From NCBI GenBank assembly GCA_024683115.1, contig JAIKYM010000162.1, forward strand, positions 1-8,437: a stretch of DNA of 8,437 bases, given 5' to 3'. The DNA comes from Bacilli bacterium (GTDB lineage: Bacteria; Bacillota_I; Bacilli_A; RF39; UBA660). The notes under the pieces are model-generated. The model did no database searches. It saw only the letters and a program-made list of their open reading frames with translations, and was not told where the DNA came from. Both the position numbers and the translations under genes were made by a program. Positions 1-6,343 of the stretch are shown one piece after another (the first letter of the stretch is position 1; the number at the start of each line of letters is the position of its first letter).

Positions 1-1
1 T

Positions 2-442
2 GAAATAATATCTGCATCTAATATCAGAAACAAAATAGATGCTAATGAAAATATTTATTTACCTGTATTAAGATCAGAACAATTATCACATGATGAATTA
101 TTATTTTCTGAATCTAATAATAATAAAGAAAAATATTATAAAGATATGATTGATAGATCTAATGTGTGTGTTGTTGACTTAACAGATTCTGATACTGGCT
201 TAAATATGGAATTAAAATATGCAATAACTACTAAGAAACCAATTTTAGCATTAGCCCAAAAGGATAAAGGCTATGATGTTAAATATGATAAGATATTAAA
301 AAATGTAATTGGTTATTCTAGTGAAGCGGAATTTAGATACTTTGTTGAAGTATTTGCTAAAAACTATGAAGGCAAAATATACAATGATAAAGTAGATAAC
401 ATTGTAGTAGTTGGAATATTAAGAGATCCTGATGATAAATAA
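2..442 (+). CDS. Nucleoside 2-deoxyribosyltransferase-like protein, 3' partial
   Basis: The frame is open from the window edge to a TAA, so 146 C-terminal residues are visible and the true start lies upstream. The ATG at 146 is an internal Met (visible residue 49), not the start. Seen: a beta-strand-like stretch SNVCVVDLTDSDTG (53-66) followed by GLNMELKYA and KKPILALA. This order (hydrophobic strand ending in Asp, Gly three to four residues before a Glu, then a helix and a K-P-hydrophobic strand) resembles the nucleoside 2-deoxyribosyltransferase/DNPH1 fold, in which that Glu (here visible residue 70) is the catalytic nucleophile. Members cleave or transfer the deoxyribose of nucleosides or nucleotides in salvage or clean-up; the substrate here cannot be told. 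A related Rossmann-like or TIR-like domain is possible, because the N-terminal nucleotide-binding part is missing. The gene ends inside the left arm of a terminator and converges with the minus-strand phosphoesterase gene. Confidence 0.55.
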   Translation, partial: EIISASNIRNKIDANENIYLPVLRSEQLSHDELLFSESNNNKEKYYKDMIDRSNVCVVDLTDSDTGLNMELKYAITTKKPILALAQKDKGYDVKYDKILKNVIGYSSEAEFRYFVEVFAKNYEGKIYNDKVDNIVVVGILRDPDDK

Positions 443-471
443 AAGAAGTACTATTGTTGTACTTCTTTTTT
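441..471. terminator. Bidirectional intrinsic terminator between convergent genes
   Basis: AAAAGAAGTAC (441-451) pairs perfectly with GTACTTCTTTT (459-469) around a 7-base loop. The T run 466-471 serves the plus strand, and the A run 441-444 serves as the U tract for the minus strand. Both convergent stop codons touch the hairpin: the TAA of the plus-strand gene at 440-442 and the TAG of the minus-strand gene at 451-453. One hairpin therefore ends both transcripts. Confidence 0.85.
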
Positions 472-1332
472 AGTATAGAATCTATATACATTAATTGATG
501 GTTTATTCATAAATCTTATTTTTAACACTGATGTTCCAAGTCCACCTGAAATGTAAAGGTCTTTTCCATCTCCTAATATATAATGTTCATCGTAATATTT
601 TTTAGAACCATATGGTAAAACTGTAGCTCCTATAAATGGAAGTCTTACTTGACCTAGATGTGAGTGACCAGCTAATGCTAAATCAAAGTTGAAATTATTT
701 TCTTCGTTTCCATCATTAATATGATCTACTTGATCAGGTTCATGTAATAATAGGATAGTGTAGAAGTCTTTTGTTGAATCATTTAAATATTGATATGCTT
801 CTTTATAATCAGGAGTACCTTCCCAATAATCATCTAATCCAACAAATACAATTGGTTCATTTGATTCCGTATATATAAAATCGTATGTATTAGTTAATAT
901 TTTCCAATTAGTTTTTTCTATAAAGTATTCCCAGTTTTCTTTGTTATCATAATCATGATTTCCTGGTATTCCATATACTTTTATATTTGCTTTAATTTTA
1001 TTTAATTCATCAGCTAATATATCTATATTATCGTTAGCTATTTTAACGTTGTTATCAAATAAATCGCCAGTAAATACAACTATATCTGCATTTTGATTGT
1101 TTATAGTAGAAACAATATTTTTAACTTCTTCTAATCCTATAGTTGATCCGTAATGTAAATCTGTGAAATGTACTATTTTAAATCCATCGTAATCTTCATT
1201 TAGTTTTTCTGTTTTTATAGGATATTCTTTAATAACTAAGCCTTTAGTTGAGATATATCTCATCCAAAATAATAAGCCAACTCCAATGATTATTAATATG
1301 ATAATAATCTTAATTATTCTAAATTTATTCAT
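451..1332 (-). CDS. Membrane-anchored calcineurin-like metallophosphoesterase (YkuE/YaeI type)
   Basis: A 293-residue protein with one N-terminal membrane segment (about residues 6-24) preceded by K/R residues, so the catalytic domain is probably outside the membrane or held on its surface. All metal-binding blocks of the family are visible in order: FTDLHYG (D58, H60), FTGDLFD (D90), PGNHDYD (N125, H126), LLHEP (H197) and GHSHLGQ (H223, H225). These ligate a two-metal centre that hydrolyses phosphoester bonds. The GHSHLGQVRLP block and the N-terminal anchor match the YkuE/YaeI group, for which lipid-type phosphodiesters such as UDP-2,3-diacylglucosamine have been proposed; the substrate here is unknown. 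The length is normal for the group and no key residue is missing. The SD AAGGTGAT (1338-1345) lies four to five bases before the start and overlaps the stop of the upstream CPBP gene, so the two genes form an operon and may be translationally coupled. Confidence 0.88.
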   Translation of the reverse strand: MNKFRIIKIIIILIIIGVGLLFWMRYISTKGLVIKEYPIKTEKLNEDYDGFKIVHFTDLHYGSTIGLEEVKNIVSTINNQNADIVVFTGDLFDNNVKIANDNIDILADELNKIKANIKVYGIPGNHDYDNKENWEYFIEKTNWKILTNTYDFIYTESNEPIVFVGLDDYWEGTPDYKEAYQYLNDSTKDFYTILLLHEPDQVDHINDGNEENNFNFDLALAGHSHLGQVRLPFIGATVLPYGSKKYYDEHYILGDGKDLYISGGLGTSVLKIRFMNKPSINVYRFYTKKEVQQ

Positions 1333-1343
1333 TTAATATCACC

Positions 1344-2009
1344 TTATATAAATAATAACACAATAGCTATTATATTATTAATAGCATGAACTATAATTGA
1401 CACATAAATATTACCTGTTTTAAAGAATCCATATGAGAATGCAGCAGACATAAATAAATATGGTATTAGAAATAATAATTCTATAGCACTATTAACTGTG
1501 ATCATATGAAATAGTGCAAATACTGTAGTTGAAAATAAGAAAGCTACTACTTTATTCTTTATACTTTTATATGGATAAAAGAAGAATAGTGTTTCTAATA
1601 TGGGTGTAAGTATAACTAAATATATAATTACTATTATTGATTTACCTTTTAGTGCTTCTTGAACTAAATCTTGTCCAGCAGGTAGGGCATTTAAGTATTT
1701 CATTAGTATTCCGTTTACTACGTATTCAATAATTAGGAATAAAATAATTGTAAGTGGTATCTTAACGCTCGTTTTTTTTAAGGTAGTACCTAGACTTTTA
1801 AATTCTTTAATTAATTCTTTTCTTTGTACATAAAAAAGAGCAATAATTAAGATTGTATATACAATAACGTTAGACAACATTGTATCTTTTGTTACAGATT
1901 GGAACATAGACAATAATACTATCCTTATTATAAATAATATAATTGTAGTAAAAAGTGCCTTAAAAACATTGGTACTTCCAAAGTTTATTGGCTTATATTT
2001 TTCAGACAT
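1344..2009 (-). CDS. CPBP-family (CAAX-like) intramembrane protein with altered active site
   Basis: A strongly hydrophobic protein of 221 residues with about six membrane segments. Two of the three CPBP/Rce1 motifs are intact: FxxxH (FALFH, H168) and HxxxN (HAINN, H208 and N212). The first motif, normally EExxxR, reads ETLFFF (starting at E139), so the second Glu and the Arg are replaced. Family members are membrane metalloproteases or membrane-embedded partner proteins; the loss could mean changed catalysis or a non-proteolytic role. Start choice: a longer reading with GTG at 2018 exists, but that GTG lies inside the SD AGGTGAT (2014-2020), so the ATG at 2009, four bases after the SD, is the real start. 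The gene is first in a minus-strand operon with the metallophosphoesterase, 11 bases apart. A weak -10 (TATGAT, minus strand 2043-2048) could serve it, but no convincing -35 is visible. Confidence 0.8.
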   Translation of the reverse strand: MSEKYKPINFGSTNVFKALFTTIILFIIRIVLLSMFQSVTKDTMLSNVIVYTILIIALFYVQRKELIKEFKSLGTTLKKTSVKIPLTIILFLIIEYVVNGILMKYLNALPAGQDLVQEALKGKSIIVIIYLVILTPILETLFFFYPYKSIKNKVVAFLFSTTVFALFHMITVNSAIELLFLIPYLFMSAAFSYGFFKTGNIYVSIIVHAINNIIAIVLLFI

Positions 2010-2013
2010 GTAA

Positions 2014-2020
2014 ATCACCT
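2014..2020 (-). promoter_or_regulatory. Shine-Dalgarno site deciding the CPBP gene start
   Basis: On the minus strand this reads AGGTGAT, followed after TTAC by the ATG at 2009. The in-frame GTG at 2018 is part of this site, so starting there would consume the ribosome-binding site. This supports the shorter protein. Confidence 0.75.
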
Positions 2021-2053
2021 AAAATAATTTTAACATATATGTATCATATTTTG

Positions 2054-2082
2054 TTTAAAATAATAAAATTATGTGTTATAAT
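2054..2082 (+). promoter_or_regulatory. Extended -10 promoter of the Tad-like operon
   Basis: A perfect TATAAT lies at 2077-2082, preceded by TGT, which gives the TGn extended -10 form. The best -35 is TTTAAA at 2054-2059 with a 17-base spacer (4 of 6 matches to TTGACA); an alternative TTGTTT at 2051-2056 needs a 20-base spacer. Transcription would start near 2089, giving a leader of about 40 bases before the first SAF gene. It is the only good plus-strand promoter seen ahead of the five-gene operon. A perfect 10-base palindrome, ACATATATGT, lies just upstream at 2033-2042 in the divergent gap, but AT-rich sequence makes such palindromes common. Confidence 0.65.
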
Positions 2083-2129
2083 TTTTTATAGTAGAGGGTT
2101 TAGTTAGAAAGTGATAAGGTGACTATTAA

Positions 2130-2924
2130 ATGATAAGTAAGAAAAAAACAACAGCAAATGGTATTATCAAGAGGTTTGTAGGTAATAAGAATACTGTTAC
2201 AATTCTTGGTATTTTAGCGTGTATTGCAACTTTAATAATTGGATATAACTGGAGAGTAAGAATTGCAACTAATCCGGTAACTGTTCCATATGCTAAACAA
2301 ACATTAGCATCTAGAACATTAATTACTAGTGATATGGTGGGTAAAATAAAAATATCTAGTACATATGCATCTGCAGCTGATAACTTAATATTAAGTGAAC
2401 AAGATGTTGTAAATAAGTATGTATCTTATAAAACTTCAATTCCTAAAAATTCATTATTCTATAAAGAACAAATAATTGAAGCTGAAGAAATGCCTGACTA
2501 TGCATTTTCTAATATTCCAGATGGATATACAATATTCTCTTTAAAAGTTGATAAAAAATCTACTTTCTATAACTCAGTTAGAGCAGGAGACTATATAGAT
2601 TTATATATTCTAGCTAAGGATCAAGAAAATGAAGATAGAGTTATATATTCTAAATTCATTGAATCTATTAGAGTATTAGCGGTTAAAGATGAATCTGGAA
2701 ATAATATCTTAAAGAATGGTTTGGCTAATGGTGAACCTACTGAATTGTTATTCGCTGTTGAAGAATATTATTACGTATTATTAATGAAATCACAATTTAT
2801 AGATAGAGAAGTTGAAATAATACCTTTATTAAGAAATGCTCAATATACTAAAGAGGCAAATCAAATCAATATTTCTAGTGCTAATTTAGTAGATTTTATC
2901 GAAGATAGATGTATTGAATTATAG
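2130..2924 (+). CDS. SAF/CpaB-like membrane-anchored protein of a Tad-type system, copy 1
   Basis: A 264-residue protein with a basic N-terminus (KKK at 4-6), one membrane segment (about 23-39) and a long domain expected outside the membrane. Residues 52-112 have the SAF look: VPYAKQTLASRTLITSDM, then a second strand-turn YKTSIPKNSLFYKEQII. Residues 129-160 carry IPDGYT...LKVD...GDYIDLY, matching the CpaB/RcpC block that follows SAF domains in Flp pilus assembly proteins. CpaB/RcpC proteins belong to Tad pilus systems; in diderms they act at the outer-membrane pore, while the role in single-membrane bacteria is less clear, perhaps in the envelope around the filament base. The SD AAGGTGAC (2116-2123) lies six bases before the ATG. 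It is the first gene of the operon and lies 21 bases before its paralogue. The assignment rests on domain pattern plus neighbours. Confidence 0.75.
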   Translation: MISKKKTTANGIIKRFVGNKNTVTILGILACIATLIIGYNWRVRIATNPVTVPYAKQTLASRTLITSDMVGKIKISSTYASAADNLILSEQDVVNKYVSYKTSIPKNSLFYKEQIIEAEEMPDYAFSNIPDGYTIFSLKVDKKSTFYNSVRAGDYIDLYILAKDQENEDRVIYSKFIESIRVLAVKDESGNNILKNGLANGEPTELLFAVEEYYYVLLMKSQFIDREVEIIPLLRNAQYTKEANQINISSANLVDFIEDRCIEL

Positions 2925-2945
2925 AATATAAAAGGAAGTGAAAAT

Positions 2946-3755
2946 ATGGATGTTGGAAAGTTAAAAACAAGTATAAAAAGATTCTTTAGTAATCCTAACA
3001 CATTAACATTTATACTAGTAATTGGTTTAATTGTTGTTATTTATCTTGTTTATTCATATATGATAGGAAGAGCTGTTGCTCCAGTTTCAATCCCTTATTG
3101 TACTGCTCAATTAAAGTCTTCTGCAGAAATAACTGCTGATGCAATTGGTAGTGTTGAGGTGTCTGGTAACTTTGTTACTGCAAATGGTTCTAATTTGTTA
3201 CAAGCGCAAAGAAATATAAAAAATCAATATGTAGCTAGAGGATATTCTATTCCTAAGAATAGTTTCTTCTATCGTGATGCTGTAGCTGATTCGTCAACAG
3301 CTGATATTTCATTACTAGCTGATATTCCAGATGGATATACTACTTATGAATTAAAAGTAGATTTCCATTCAACGTACGGATGCTCAATAATGCCTGGTAA
3401 TTATATTGATTTATATGCTGCATTTAACCTTAAAGAGGGTGATGATAGTGAAGAAAAAACTGTTTATACATGGTTCTATAAAGCATTACAAGTAATTAAA
3501 GTTAATAATGATAAAGGTTTAGATGTATTTACTGAGGCTGATGACGAAGAAGGAAAATGTAATCCTACTTCATTAGTATTCGTTTTACCTATTATTGATC
3601 ATGAATATTTAGTTAAAGCTGAAAATGTTAGTGATTATGCTATTCAAATAATCCCTGTTCCTAGAAATGCGGGTTATTCTGAAAATCCTGGTAATCCAGA
3701 AAGAAACGATAAGTTAATAGCATTAATTGAAGCAAATTCATCAATTATGAACTAA
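2946..3755 (+). CDS. SAF/CpaB-like membrane-anchored protein, copy 2 (tandem paralogue)
   Basis: A 269-residue protein with the same plan as its upstream neighbour: a short basic cytoplasmic start, one membrane segment (about 20-38) and a SAF-like region beginning APVSIPYCTAQL (45-56), followed by YSIPKNSFFYRD (100-111) and the CpaB-type block IPDGYT...LKVD...GNYIDLY (127-157). Over that 31-residue block it is identical to copy 1 at 19 positions, and the later II-P-x-x-RNAxY element (235-244) is also shared, so the pair arose by duplication. The usual GD of the block is GN here. A charged loop (about 161-172 and 197-204, rich in D/E) is longer than in copy 1. The SD AAGGAAGTG lies five bases before the ATG. 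It probably acts with copy 1 in the extracytoplasmic part of the Tad-like machine; which copy does what is not visible. Confidence 0.72.
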   Translation: MDVGKLKTSIKRFFSNPNTLTFILVIGLIVVIYLVYSYMIGRAVAPVSIPYCTAQLKSSAEITADAIGSVEVSGNFVTANGSNLLQAQRNIKNQYVARGYSIPKNSFFYRDAVADSSTADISLLADIPDGYTTYELKVDFHSTYGCSIMPGNYIDLYAAFNLKEGDDSEEKTVYTWFYKALQVIKVNNDKGLDVFTEADDEEGKCNPTSLVFVLPIIDHEYLVKAENVSDYAIQIIPVPRNAGYSENPGNPERNDKLIALIEANSSIMN

Positions 3756-3788
3756 TAATTATTTTTACAAGAAGAAAAGGGTGATTAA

Positions 3789-5423
3789 ATGTTAAATTCA
3801 ATATTTGATCAAATGGAATTTGGCCCACTTGAAGAATTCCTCCAAGATGATGATGTAACCGATGTATCATACTCAAATGGTGGACAAGTATGGTTAAAGA
3901 CATTGTCTAGTGGTATCAAACAAGTTAAAAGACCAGAAATTAATAATGCATTTATGGAAAAACTAGCATTCCAATGTTCAAATGTTATGGGTAAGACATT
4001 TAATATGGCTCACCCATTCCTAGATGCTGAATCTGCTGAGTTACGTATGAATTTCGTACATGATTCAATAGCCACAAATGGTATTGCTGTATTATTACGT
4101 AAAACTCCTGCTAAGATCAGATTAAATAAAGATAAATTACTAGATGAACAATATGCTACTGAGCAGTTACATGACTTCTTAATTAAATGTGTAGAAGGTC
4201 ATGCAAATATTCTAGTTGCCGGAGAAACTGGCTCAGGTAAAACTGAGTTAGTTAAGTATTTAGCATCAAAGACTAAATACGATGAAAAGATAATAACAAT
4301 TGAAGATACATTGGAACTTCACTTAGATAAGATATTTCCTGAAAGAGATATCGTAGCAATGAAGACTAATAATATAGCTTCTTATACTGAAGCGTTAGTA
4401 GCCTGCATGAGACAAAACCCTATTTGGATTTTACTTTCCGAGGTTCGTTCTGCAGAAGCTGTTCTTGCTGTACGTAACTCTATTTCATCAGGACACCACA
4501 TCTTATCTACAATCCATGCCGATAATGCTGCGAACATTCCTTTACGTTTGTATTCATTATTGGAGTCTTCACAAGATATTGATCAATTTGTAACATCTTT
4601 CCATAGATATATTCAAATTGGTATCTATGTTAAAGGTTATTTCTCAAAGAGATTAAACAGATTCCAACGTGAAATTATTGAAGTTTGTTCATTCTACGTT
4701 GATGAAAATAATCAACCTGGTGTTACAGAAATATATAGAAAAGGTATGGATGGTAAGATTCAATTACATAATCCAGACAAACATTTATTAGATTATTTAG
4801 CTATATCTAACGTTATGTTACCTCAAGATACTTTCGGATTAGGAGAAAGTGGTGAAGGCGTACAAGATGCTATAGAAGAAGCTAAAAAATATGATGAAAA
4901 GATTGGCAAAGAGTTCAATGGTTATCCTACACCTCCTGCTGAAGGAACAGAAGAAAAGAAGGATGAGAATAAAAACTCTGAAGGAGACATGTTTAATATG
5001 AATGGTGAAAATACTATTCATGAATCATCTCCTGAACAAGTTGAACAAGCTAAAAAAGATGCAGAGGATGTTGAAATGCCAAAGGAATCAAGTGTGACTC
5101 CTGAAGTACCTATAGAGAAGGCTCAAGTTGTACAAACTAAACCAACTCAAGTTACTACACAAGTTTTTCAAACAACATCTCAACAAGTTGTTCAAACAAC
5201 ACCTCAACAAGTTGTTCAAACAACACCTCAACAAGTTACAGTTCAACAACCAACTCAAACTCAATTAGTTCAACCAGCGACTCCTGTACAAAATGTACAA
5301 CCAGCGCAAGCACAACCTGCTGCTGCTCCTGTACAACCAGTACAACCCGCTGCTGCGCCAGTTTTAAATGATTCAATCATTAGTCCAAATATAACTGGTA
5401 ATCTTGGCGGAGGAGTTAATTAA
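3789..5423 (+). CDS. cpaF: CpaF/TadA-type secretion ATPase with long Gln/Pro-rich C-terminal tail
   Basis: A 544-residue cytoplasmic hexameric-type ATPase expected to power assembly through the TadB/TadC platform. The N-terminal domain (about 10-110) begins directly at the LEEFLQDDDVTDV strand and lacks the extra helical region usual in CpaF. The catalytic domain shows Walker A GETGSGKT (145-152), an Asp box IITIEDTLEL (168-177), a Walker B region ILLSEVRSAEA (214-224, Glu 218, Arg 220) and a His box SGHHILSTIHADNA (234-247, H236 and H243). Both Gly residues normally flanking the Walker B Glu/Arg (GEVRG) are Ser here. The ATPase core ends near 350. Residues 353-440 are acidic and charged, 445-525 are Gln/Pro/Thr/Val/Ala-rich with repeats, and the end is a short non-repetitive NDSIISPNITGNLGGGVN. 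SD AAAAGGGTGAT. It lies 33 bases after SAF copy 2 and 25 bases before the TadB-like gene. 6 of its 14 Arg codons are CGT. Confidence 0.88.
   Translation: MLNSIFDQMEFGPLEEFLQDDDVTDVSYSNGGQVWLKTLSSGIKQVKRPEINNAFMEKLAFQCSNVMGKTFNMAHPFLDAESAELRMNFVHDSIATNGIAVLLRKTPAKIRLNKDKLLDEQYATEQLHDFLIKCVEGHANILVAGETGSGKTELVKYLASKTKYDEKIITIEDTLELHLDKIFPERDIVAMKTNNIASYTEALVACMRQNPIWILLSEVRSAEAVLAVRNSISSGHHILSTIHADNAANIPLRLYSLLESSQDIDQFVTSFHRYIQIGIYVKGYFSKRLNRFQREIIEVCSFYVDENNQPGVTEIYRKGMDGKIQLHNPDKHLLDYLAISNVMLPQDTFGLGESGEGVQDAIEEAKKYDEKIGKEFNGYPTPPAEGTEEKKDENKNSEGDMFNMNGENTIHESSPEQVEQAKKDAEDVEMPKESSVTPEVPIEKAQVVQTKPTQVTTQVFQTTSQQVVQTTPQQVVQTTPQQVTVQQPTQTQLVQPATPVQNVQPAQAQPAAAPVQPVQPAAAPVLNDSIISPNITGNLGGGVN
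5167..5238 (+). repeat. Three tandem 24-bp repeats in the ATPase tail
   Basis: Three head-to-tail 24-base units at 5167-5190, 5191-5214 and 5215-5238, each beginning TTCAAACAACA and ending CTCAACAAGTT plus one base. They differ only at the twelfth base (T in the first, C in the others) and at the last base (A in the third). Each unit encodes one eight-residue step of the QTT(S/P)QQV(V/T) kind. The length is a multiple of three, so gain or loss of a unit would change tail length without breaking the frame. Confidence 0.9.
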
Positions 5424-5434
5424 TAAATAATATG

Positions 5435-5444
5435 AAAGGATGAT
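5435..5444 (+). promoter_or_regulatory. Shine-Dalgarno site deciding the TadB-like start
   Basis: AAAGGATGAT, followed after ATAT by ATG at 5449. The in-frame ATG at 5440 is inside this site and has no SD of its own, so the protein begins MELAIM, not MIYMELAIM. Confidence 0.7.
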
Positions 5445-5448
5445 ATAT

Positions 5449-6342
5449 ATGGAATTAGCTATAATGATTATTATCGCTATCTTCGTTCTATCTTATAGAA
5501 TGCAAAGTGGTGGATCAGTATATACATTTTTAGTTGATACAGTTAGATCATTATATAATAAGTATGCACCTTATACTTATCAAGAAGTACGTGCTAAAAC
5601 TAAAGAATTAGGACAGGATTATACTCCTAGACAATTCCTTACACAAGTTATATTAATTGGTGGAGGAGCTGCAGTAGTAGGATATTTCTATTTCTATTCT
5701 ATAGTTAGAGCTATTATATATGCAGTTGTAGCAATAATGTTTATTCCATATTTATCTTACTTAAAATCACAAAAGGTTTATTCGGAATTTATATTTGAGG
5801 CTATACAAGTATATTGTACTAACGTTATTAATGAATTTAATACAACACAATCATTCGTTAAAGCGCTTGAAGGTGTTAGAGATTCAGGAATTTTAGAAGA
5901 ACCTATATTATCTGATGTTAAGAAAGTTATTGATATGTCATATGCAAATGGTACTATCGATGAAGCTGTTGCTTATTTCGATTCCAAGTATCCATATTAT
6001 ATGGTTAAGAATATGCACCAATTATTCGTTCAAATAACAAAAGAAGGTGCAAAAGACTCAGGTGAGTCACTAGAAAATATGATGCAAGATATAGATACAC
6101 TTGTTGAAGGTGTATATCGTGATAAAATGGATAGAGCAGGATCACACACTAAGTTCATTACATTCGGTGTTGCATTGTATGGTCTTGCAATATTAGTTCA
6201 AGCATTATTAAATGTTGATACTTATAAGACTATGATTAACCAGTTCTTTGTAAGATGTTTATTACATGGTATTATTTGGATAAACTCATACTTTATTATT
6301 TCTGGTGAAAAATTCTATAATGAAGATACGGGGGCTGAATAA
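5449..6342 (+). CDS. TadB-like T2SSF-family inner-membrane platform protein
   Basis: A 297-residue integral membrane protein. Predicted membrane segments lie at about 3-17, 63-83, 85-103, 236-254 and 268-285. Between the third and fourth is a hydrophilic, mostly helical region of about 130 residues (105-235) containing EAIQVYCTNVINEFNTTQSFVKALEGV and a segment around DIDTLVEGVYRDKMDRAG, the layout of a T2SSF cytoplasmic domain. Such proteins sit at the base of type IV filament machines and couple the ATPase to subunit assembly. The TadB call comes from topology, size and its place right after the ATPase and just before a second T2SSF-like gene; sequence signatures of this family are weak. The start is fixed by the SD at 5435-5444. 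Its stop is separated by one base from the next start, so the two platform proteins are probably made in a fixed ratio. Confidence 0.75.
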   Translation: MELAIMIIIAIFVLSYRMQSGGSVYTFLVDTVRSLYNKYAPYTYQEVRAKTKELGQDYTPRQFLTQVILIGGGAAVVGYFYFYSIVRAIIYAVVAIMFIPYLSYLKSQKVYSEFIFEAIQVYCTNVINEFNTTQSFVKALEGVRDSGILEEPILSDVKKVIDMSYANGTIDEAVAYFDSKYPYYMVKNMHQLFVQITKEGAKDSGESLENMMQDIDTLVEGVYRDKMDRAGSHTKFITFGVALYGLAILVQALLNVDTYKTMINQFFVRCLLHGIIWINSYFIISGEKFYNEDTGAE

Positions 6343-6343
6343 T

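Noticed and set aside
2033..2042. Perfect palindrome ACATATATGT in the divergent gap, considered as an operator
   Set aside because: It is only 10 bases of alternating A/T-rich sequence, with no second copy near the operon promoter; chance is a sufficient explanation at this base composition.
2043..2071. Minus-strand promoter for the CPBP/phosphoesterase operon (TATGAT at 2043-2048)
   Set aside because: The -10 is plausible and well placed, but no spacing of 16-18 bases gives a recognisable -35 and there is no TG extension, so it is not listed as a feature.
4839..5021. Minus-strand 60-codon frame within the ATPase tail
   Set aside because: It is the antisense shadow of the Glu/Lys-rich coding part, giving a Phe/Ile/Ser-rich nonsense peptide; it has no recognisable domain, and the sense frame is well supported.
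5167..5238. CRISPR-like array
   Set aside because: The units are contiguous with no spacers and stay in the reading frame of the ATPase.
5100..5380. Gln/Pro-rich tail as a frameshift or assembly artefact
   Set aside because: The frame stays open with synonymous-looking A/T-rich third positions, continues into a non-repetitive end and stops shortly before a good SD for the next gene, so it looks like real coding sequence.
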